Of a DNA stretch of 10,187 nt, positions 5,786-10,187 are shown piece after piece. Position numbers and translations under genes: made by a program. The notes below the pieces were generated by a model, which did not search any database, was not told where the DNA came from, and was given only the letters and a program-made list of their open reading frames with translations. The DNA lies in the NCBI GenBank assembly GCA_001797845.1, contig MGQN01000022.1:111211-121397 (forward strand), written 5' to 3'. This DNA is from Deltaproteobacteria bacterium RBG_16_44_11 (lineage in GTDB: Bacteria > Desulfobacterota > Syntrophia > Syntrophales > Smithellaceae). The stretch's first letter is position 1; each line of letters opens with the position of its first letter.

Positions 5786-8239
5786 TTGAGTAAAATAAAT
5801 AGCAGTGTAGTCCAATACCCGGTCAAAACAGACACCTCCATAGCAAAGTCAACCAGGGAGCTGATGCATTTGATCGGTATTAAATATGATCGATTGGGCA
5901 TAAACGTTGGTTCTCTCCCTTTTGCACCTGCGGACGCGACCGCTGGAAGCGAATCCGAAATGCAAACGGTTGTGATGGGCAAAAGGACAGATGTAGATCT
6001 GCCGCTCGTTATAGAGCAATCCAATTATCTAACCAATATACGCAAACGGGCAAAATCCGGTGACACATCGGCAAAAATCATGACCGATCTGGAAAGATAT
6101 TTAAACGCAAACAACGAAGGTATCTGGGAGAACAGTTGGGTGCGCTTCCCCATCAAAAAGTTAGGTAAATATGCACAAGAAGTTTTACAGCGCGACCTTT
6201 CCGCGGATAAAGATAACACGGCAAAGGGAAAACGCTCGGATATTGACCATTTCCTATATCAGCATAATGGAGAAGATTTTATCCGCATGCCCGTCAGCTA
6301 TCTTTTAAAACTATCACTTGCCGAAATGGTAGGCTCATCAGGTCTGACCGATCCGATGATTTATAAAACCGCTCTCAAGGTCATGGACAATTTTCTCAAT
6401 GATAATACATCGCCGGAAACGTCATCTTTCTACATCACAGCCATGCCATCTGATAGCGGTATCGGCAGTAATGTCGCCAAAGAAATGGCGATACGCTATC
6501 TTTTGGGACAGATTTTGATCATGTATGCCAACAAAAAATTCTCTCTCCAGCAAAACGGCCAGGAAGCATTGATGTTTTTCTCGCCCCACCCACCCGTCAG
6601 GCAGAAAGTTTTAAGTAATTGTATTTCCGATTCATTTTATCGCGAACTTTTTATGAATCCCTGCCTTTCCGGTTGGAATAACGGAGAAGAAAAACATGAA
6701 TACATGCACTTGTGCCACCGAGTGTTGAGCCGCAGCCAGTTCAATGCCGTGTTAAAACTACGGGAAGCGGGAATTATCACCAATGATCTCGTTTCGCTGC
6801 CTACTCTTTCCAATATCAGCTTAGCCAACAACGGCACTCATGTAAGTATAGGCAGTCTGAACTTGAGCTCTTTACTTAGCGATTCATCCTCCGGTTATAC
6901 CCGACATCATGAGAAATATTTGGGCGATCTGGTTGTCAAAATTGTGGAACATTTCCTCCCGCTTTTTGTCGGCACTTATACCGCAGCGCCCTACCGGCTC
7001 GACTTTACGGATTTTCACCCCGAAAAGGCGCTTGGTTTTCTGCCGCACGAGTTGGATTATACTCATTTGCGCATGCTCTGGAGACGCTGGCAAAAAAAGG
7101 CCGATCTCAACGTATTTGGATACCCGCTGACACCATTTGGACCCCGGAGGCTTGACCAACTGGTTAGCTCCGTCTTTGGGTTAAAAGGGGATTTCGTGCC
7201 GGATTTTCGTTTGATCGATTATCTTGTGGCTATCCTGAGCACGGAAAAAAGCCCGGCACTTGACGGCAAGCTTTACAATAGCCTTCAGCTTAAACAAGAT
7301 CTTGCCGATCTCGGTATTTTTGATACCAAGATGTCGCTCTATCTTTTCGATAAGCTGCGCGAATATGATCAAATGGGTTTTTCCGGTTTTGAAGGACGCC
7401 ATTACAGTTTGTTTGCTAGCTTTATGTCGGACATGGGTCAGGCAGTCGACCTGCAAAATCTTATCTACCTCCTGGCATTTAAATATATTGCCACAGGCCA
7501 GATCAGCCATGAAGACATACCGGACGACCCGTTTATTGAAAGTGAAAGAAGGCAGATTATTTTTGGCAGCGCGATTGGCATTCCCACTTTCTTCGTAAAT
7601 CGAAATACAGGCAATACTTTCCTGAAGCGCATTATTGAAAAAACGCAAAGGGTCCGGTCAAGCCGCCGCTATACAGGATATACCAGAATTTACAACATTG
7701 AATATCGACGCGCCCTACTGGAACTTATTCGTAGTGACGCAGCCGATTTAATCGAGATGCTCGGCATGAGAGAAACCATCCGGGATCTGGAATACCGAAT
7801 CAATGAGCCGGATGATTTTGCCGCTTCGGGTAAACTAACCAGCGGGATTCTAAATCAGGCGAACACACAATCACCAATGACCCTTCCAGCCGACACGTTT
7901 AATCAGGAAGCAGAAAAATACTATCGCACAGACTTACGCAATCAACATATAAGAGAATCATTGAATCTTTTTGGCGAAGATATTATGAAACTGGATCGGG
8001 CTTCCAGCGGTATCAGTGAAAAAATGAGAAACCTGCTTCATGGTATCCTGAAGGAAAAAAATCTGCTTTCTTTTATTAAGAGAATTGAAAGTGAAATAGT
8101 ACAGGAAAAAGCGCCACCAGAGACTCTAGAGAAACTTGTCTATCTCATTCTGGTATACATATATTACAAAAATAATATACATTTTAAATTTCAGGAATCT
8201 CATCGTTGGGAAATAAACTATGAAGAAGTTGCAAGATAA
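5786..8239 (+). CDS. Large uncharacterised protein, first gene of the psd-like/lgt-like cluster
   Basis: I do not recognise this protein. From the TTG at 5786 it is 817 aa. An ATG at 5735 would add 17 residues (lysine-rich, MLFYSPNEKK) but lacks a ribosome site. There is no signal peptide, and the only strongly hydrophobic short stretch is near the C-terminus (about 784-794, LVYLILVYIYY), so the protein is probably cytoplasmic or peripherally membrane-bound. The most enzyme-like block, with densely spaced His, Asp, Arg and aromatic residues, spans about 373-456: RHHEKYLGD, then APYRLDFTDFHPEKALGFLP, HELDYTHLRMLWRRW, and YPLTPFGPRRLD. A second compact block is GFEGRHYSLF at 534-543. No Walker A, Rossmann glycine motif, cysteine cluster or repeat is evident. 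About 672-705 is low in conserved-looking features and may be a linker. Neighbouring psd-like and lgt-like genes suggest a lipid-related role, by context only. Confidence 0.9.
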   Translation: MSKINSSVVQYPVKTDTSIAKSTRELMHLIGIKYDRLGINVGSLPFAPADATAGSESEMQTVVMGKRTDVDLPLVIEQSNYLTNIRKRAKSGDTSAKIMTDLERYLNANNEGIWENSWVRFPIKKLGKYAQEVLQRDLSADKDNTAKGKRSDIDHFLYQHNGEDFIRMPVSYLLKLSLAEMVGSSGLTDPMIYKTALKVMDNFLNDNTSPETSSFYITAMPSDSGIGSNVAKEMAIRYLLGQILIMYANKKFSLQQNGQEALMFFSPHPPVRQKVLSNCISDSFYRELFMNPCLSGWNNGEEKHEYMHLCHRVLSRSQFNAVLKLREAGIITNDLVSLPTLSNISLANNGTHVSIGSLNLSSLLSDSSSGYTRHHEKYLGDLVVKIVEHFLPLFVGTYTAAPYRLDFTDFHPEKALGFLPHELDYTHLRMLWRRWQKKADLNVFGYPLTPFGPRRLDQLVSSVFGLKGDFVPDFRLIDYLVAILSTEKSPALDGKLYNSLQLKQDLADLGIFDTKMSLYLFDKLREYDQMGFSGFEGRHYSLFASFMSDMGQAVDLQNLIYLLAFKYIATGQISHEDIPDDPFIESERRQIIFGSAIGIPTFFVNRNTGNTFLKRIIEKTQRVRSSRRYTGYTRIYNIEYRRALLELIRSDAADLIEMLGMRETIRDLEYRINEPDDFAASGKLTSGILNQANTQSPMTLPADTFNQEAEKYYRTDLRNQHIRESLNLFGEDIMKLDRASSGISEKMRNLLHGILKEKNLLSFIKRIESEIVQEKAPPETLEKLVYLILVYIYYKNNIHFKFQESHRWEINYEEVAR

Positions 8240-8345
8240 AGCTCTGCTATTCCCGGCATACTCCGCACAGACATTGCCATTAAATTCACCTAACGAAGGT
8301 GATGTGGCATCATTGAGGCATTCATATGAAACATCAGTATATTGA
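8220..8345 (+). CDS. Possible 41-aa small ORF bridging the 817-aa gene and the psd-like gene
   Basis: An ATG at 8220 opens a 41-codon frame in the third register. It covers the whole 86-bp gap between its neighbours, overlapping the end of the 817-aa gene by 20 bp and the start of the psd-like gene by 20 bp. It would encode a mostly polar peptide beginning MKKLQDKALLFPAYS, without a clear membrane segment. A weak purine stretch (GGGAA) lies upstream, and initiation could depend on translational coupling. The fit to the gap is suggestive, but ORFs of this size are common by chance and no family is recognised. Confidence 0.25.
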   Translation: MKKLQDKALLFPAYSAQTLPLNSPNEGDVASLRHSYETSVY

Positions 8346-9342
8346 GCGCAATACAAGGCAAGTCAATACCGAACAATTGTACGGAAATCAGGCTGTGCAG
8401 TTTTTGTATTCAAGCATCCGTGAACAATCCCCCTGGCTTTTCCGCAGATTGACAAGTGCAAGAGTATCACGCTTTTTGAGTTACATGAATTATTGCGGCA
8501 TTCTTACTGATAGAATGAAAGATTATTTGAATCTGCAATTGACACTGAATATAAATGCCGGTGAGTGTGTTGATCCACCCGATAAAATGTATTCATTAAG
8601 AAAAATATTCGAGAGAAAAATTCGTTACTGGCAATGTAGGCCGATGCCTAATGACCCGCGGGCAATTGTTTCCCCTGCTGATTCCCGGGTGCTCTTCGGA
8701 TCTTTTGCTGAAACATCAAGCATATTTATTAAGGGAAAATTTTTCGACTATGAAGAAATGCTTGGACTTAACAAAAAAACATGGCTTGCCGCTTTTCGGG
8801 ATGGTGATTTTGCCATCTTTCGTTTGACGCCGGAAAAGTATCATTACAATCACACCCCGGTTGCCGGCAAGGTTATTGACTTCTATCCAATATCCGGCTC
8901 TTATCATGCGTGCAATCCTAACGCCGTAGTATCAGTAGTAACGCCATATTCCAAAAATAAGCGGGTAGTGACCATCATTGATACCAATGTGGACGGCGGA
9001 TCACATGCGGGTATTGTCGCCATGATCGAAGTAGTGGCCTTAATGATCGGCGATATTGTCCAGTGCTACAGCGAAAACGAATATGACAACCCATTATCTG
9101 TGGGAACGGGAATGTTTATCAAAAAAGGCATGCCCAAGAGTCTGTTTCGCCCGGGCAGTTCTACGGTAGTTCTTATATTTCAAAAAGACAGGGTGAGGCT
9201 TGCCGATGATATTACCGCCAACATGTTCTATCAGGATGCCGAAAGCATATTATCATTGGGGTTCGATAAATCACTGGTGGAAACCGACGTTAAAGTCAGA
9301 TCTTACATTGGCAGCGCATATGAACATAAAGGGTCAAGCTAG
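8326..9342 (+). CDS. Phosphatidylserine decarboxylase-like pyruvoyl enzyme
   Basis: This 338-aa member of the phosphatidylserine decarboxylase family self-cleaves at a serine to make a pyruvoyl cofactor and decarboxylates serine lipids (or, in some relatives, free amino acids). The N-terminal part (about 24-60, with FLYSSIREQSPWLFRRLTS) resembles the usual Psd helical lead. Catalytic-motif candidates are SPADS with D119, where SPADG is usual; YHYNHTP with H173 and H176, matching the YHRxHxP motif; and RPGSSTVVLIF from 275, the maturation site. Between them is GGSHAGIVAMIEVVALMIGDI (from 224), with the strongly conserved Psd core. Register with LGST-type sites places the future pyruvoyl residue at S279, preceded by Ser and not Gly, or at S278 if one residue is inserted. 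About 50 residues follow the site. ATG 8326 is the first start after an in-frame stop and has GAGG 7 nt upstream. The substrate is not proven to be phosphatidylserine. Confidence 0.85.
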   Translation: MKHQYIERNTRQVNTEQLYGNQAVQFLYSSIREQSPWLFRRLTSARVSRFLSYMNYCGILTDRMKDYLNLQLTLNINAGECVDPPDKMYSLRKIFERKIRYWQCRPMPNDPRAIVSPADSRVLFGSFAETSSIFIKGKFFDYEEMLGLNKKTWLAAFRDGDFAIFRLTPEKYHYNHTPVAGKVIDFYPISGSYHACNPNAVVSVVTPYSKNKRVVTIIDTNVDGGSHAGIVAMIEVVALMIGDIVQCYSENEYDNPLSVGTGMFIKKGMPKSLFRPGSSTVVLIFQKDRVRLADDITANMFYQDAESILSLGFDKSLVETDVKVRSYIGSAYEHKGSS

Positions 9343-9375
9343 TATTTATTGCAACACACGAAACAGGAAGTCATC

Positions 9376-9777
9376 ATGAACAAAAATAAGACAGCTTATA
9401 TTCGTAATGTTCTGGTTAATAAAATGGAGGATTTACGCACGTCAGCTGATCATACAATACTCAAGCTTAAAAAAAGCGATGATAAATTTCCTGATCCCTT
9501 TGATCAGGCCGCAGTTGAAGCCAGCAAAGTTGTTGAGCTTAACTGTCGAGGTAAAGAGCTGAATTTACTTCTCGACATAAAGGAAACCATTTTACGCATT
9601 GATCGGGGACTCTTTGGCATTTGCGACCATTGTGGCCGTCCAATATCCGAAAAAAGGCTGATGGCCGCGCCGATGAGTAAGCTTTGCGTAATGTGTCAAG
9701 AGGAAATAGAATCCCAACGTAAAAAATCTAAACGCAGACACCAGTATTCATACAGGATTTCATATAACCATGCTTGA
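9376..9777 (+). CDS. DksA/TraR-family C4 zinc-finger protein
   Basis: This 133-aa protein resembles DksA, which inserts into the RNA polymerase secondary channel and adjusts transcription together with (p)ppGpp. An N-terminal helical hairpin (about 5-75) carries the tip motif DPFDQA at 40-45, matching the DxxDxA motif that DksA needs at the polymerase active site. The zinc finger follows with C83, C86, C104 and C107 (CX2C-X17-CX2C). The C-terminal end (115-131) is basic and aromatic (KKSKRRHQYSYR). The start is the ATG at 9376, with AGGAAG 5 nt upstream; a TTG at 9349 in frame has no ribosome site. It starts 33 bp after the psd-like gene and overlaps the next gene by 8 bp. Whether it is a global regulator or local to this cluster cannot be told. 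Confidence 0.88.
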   Translation: MNKNKTAYIRNVLVNKMEDLRTSADHTILKLKKSDDKFPDPFDQAAVEASKVVELNCRGKELNLLLDIKETILRIDRGLFGICDHCGRPISEKRLMAAPMSKLCVMCQEEIESQRKKSKRRHQYSYRISYNHA

Positions 9778-10187
9778 TGAATTTTTTATAATTATTGTAA
9801 GTCTTGTGCTGGTGTTAATTTTTTGGTGGGCATTTCAGAGGTTGCCTGATGAACGATGGCAAATCATCGCCTGCCTCCCATATCTGCGGTTATCAGATGG
9901 CCGCTGGCGGGGATGGAATCTGACGTGGTATGGTTTTTTTAACGCCGTAGCCGTAGTATTTGCCGTGTGCGTGTTTCTAATTCTGGCAGGGTCAATATCC
10001 ACACCTCTTATCGCCAGCTTATCTTTATTTATTCTGCTTTTCGCAACCTGTCTGCCTGCAGCGAAAATGATGGCTTTTTTGATAGAGAAAAAGCAGAACA
10101 CTTTCACTATCGGCGGCGCATCCTTTATTGGTGTCCTTGTAGCTCCGTGGATCATTTTACTGACCAATGTTACGGCAGGGAAAAGGG
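9770..10187 (+). CDS. N-terminal part of an Lgt-like multi-spanning membrane protein (cut by window edge)
   Basis: An open frame starts at ATG 9770, overlapping the DksA-like gene by 8 bp, and runs to the window end (139 codons, no stop). Hydrophobic segments lie at about residues 5-22, 54-74, 78-97 and 116-133. NLTWYGFF at 50-57 aligns with the WYG segment of prolipoprotein diacylglyceryl transferase, which includes the Y26 position of E. coli Lgt. FTIGGASFIGVLVAP at 112-126 lines up with the GGMSFHGGLIG region of E. coli Lgt, but the conserved histidine (H103) is isoleucine 120 here and the second glycine of HGG is valine. The arginine- and asparagine-containing Lgt signature further downstream would lie outside the window. 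I read it as a divergent Lgt homologue; a generic membrane protein remains possible. A faint AGGA lies 12 nt before the ATG, so coupling to the upstream gene is likely. Confidence 0.6.
   Translation, partial: MLDEFFIIIVSLVLVLIFWWAFQRLPDERWQIIACLPYLRLSDGRWRGWNLTWYGFFNAVAVVFAVCVFLILAGSISTPLIASLSLFILLFATCLPAAKMMAFLIEKKQNTFTIGGASFIGVLVAPWIILLTNVTAGKR

Noticed and set aside
7181..7648. 155-codon open frame antisense to the 817-aa gene
   Set aside because: It is a shadow of a long well-supported gene, with no ribosome site and no recognisable protein features.

Overview
The window reads as chromosomal DNA from a Gram-negative bacterium. PstS carries a cleavable, non-lipoprotein signal peptide, and there is a phosphatidylserine-decarboxylase-type enzyme, a DksA-type zinc protein and an Lgt-like membrane protein. 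Gene content and protein flavour suggest a Desulfobacterota/Syntrophales-type organism, but that is an impression and not a demonstrated placement. No tRNA, rRNA, CRISPR array, insertion sequence or prophage gene is visible.

Left half (minus strand, read right to left from 5641 to 1). This is a phosphate-starvation locus in the order phoB, pstS, pstC, pstA, pstB, phoU, then the first 38 codons of a membrane protein that is probably the sensor kinase PhoR, cut by the window edge. PhoB would switch on the locus through a Pho box 10 bp upstream of a -10 element in front of pstS. PstS captures phosphate in the periplasm, PstC and PstA form the channel, PstB drives it with ATP, and PhoU passes transporter status to the kinase. 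A long hairpin between pstS and pstC may set the excess of PstS over the membrane subunits. Upstream of phoB, on the same strand, is an 86-aa orphan EF-Tu-domain-2-like protein with a near-consensus sigma70 promoter.

Right half (plus strand, 5786 to the end). After a divergent intergenic region comes a run of genes of less ordinary character. First is an 817-aa protein I do not recognise, best started at a TTG codon behind a strong Shine-Dalgarno. A possible 41-aa overlapping ORF bridges to a phosphatidylserine-decarboxylase-like enzyme with non-standard motifs. A DksA/TraR-type C4 zinc-finger protein follows, then the N-terminal 139 codons of a multi-spanning protein that resembles prolipoprotein diacylglyceryl transferase but lacks the usual histidine of the HGGL motif. 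Close spacing, with an 8-bp overlap between the last two, suggests one operon. A role in membrane lipid or lipid-linked modification is inferred only from the psd-like and lgt-like genes.
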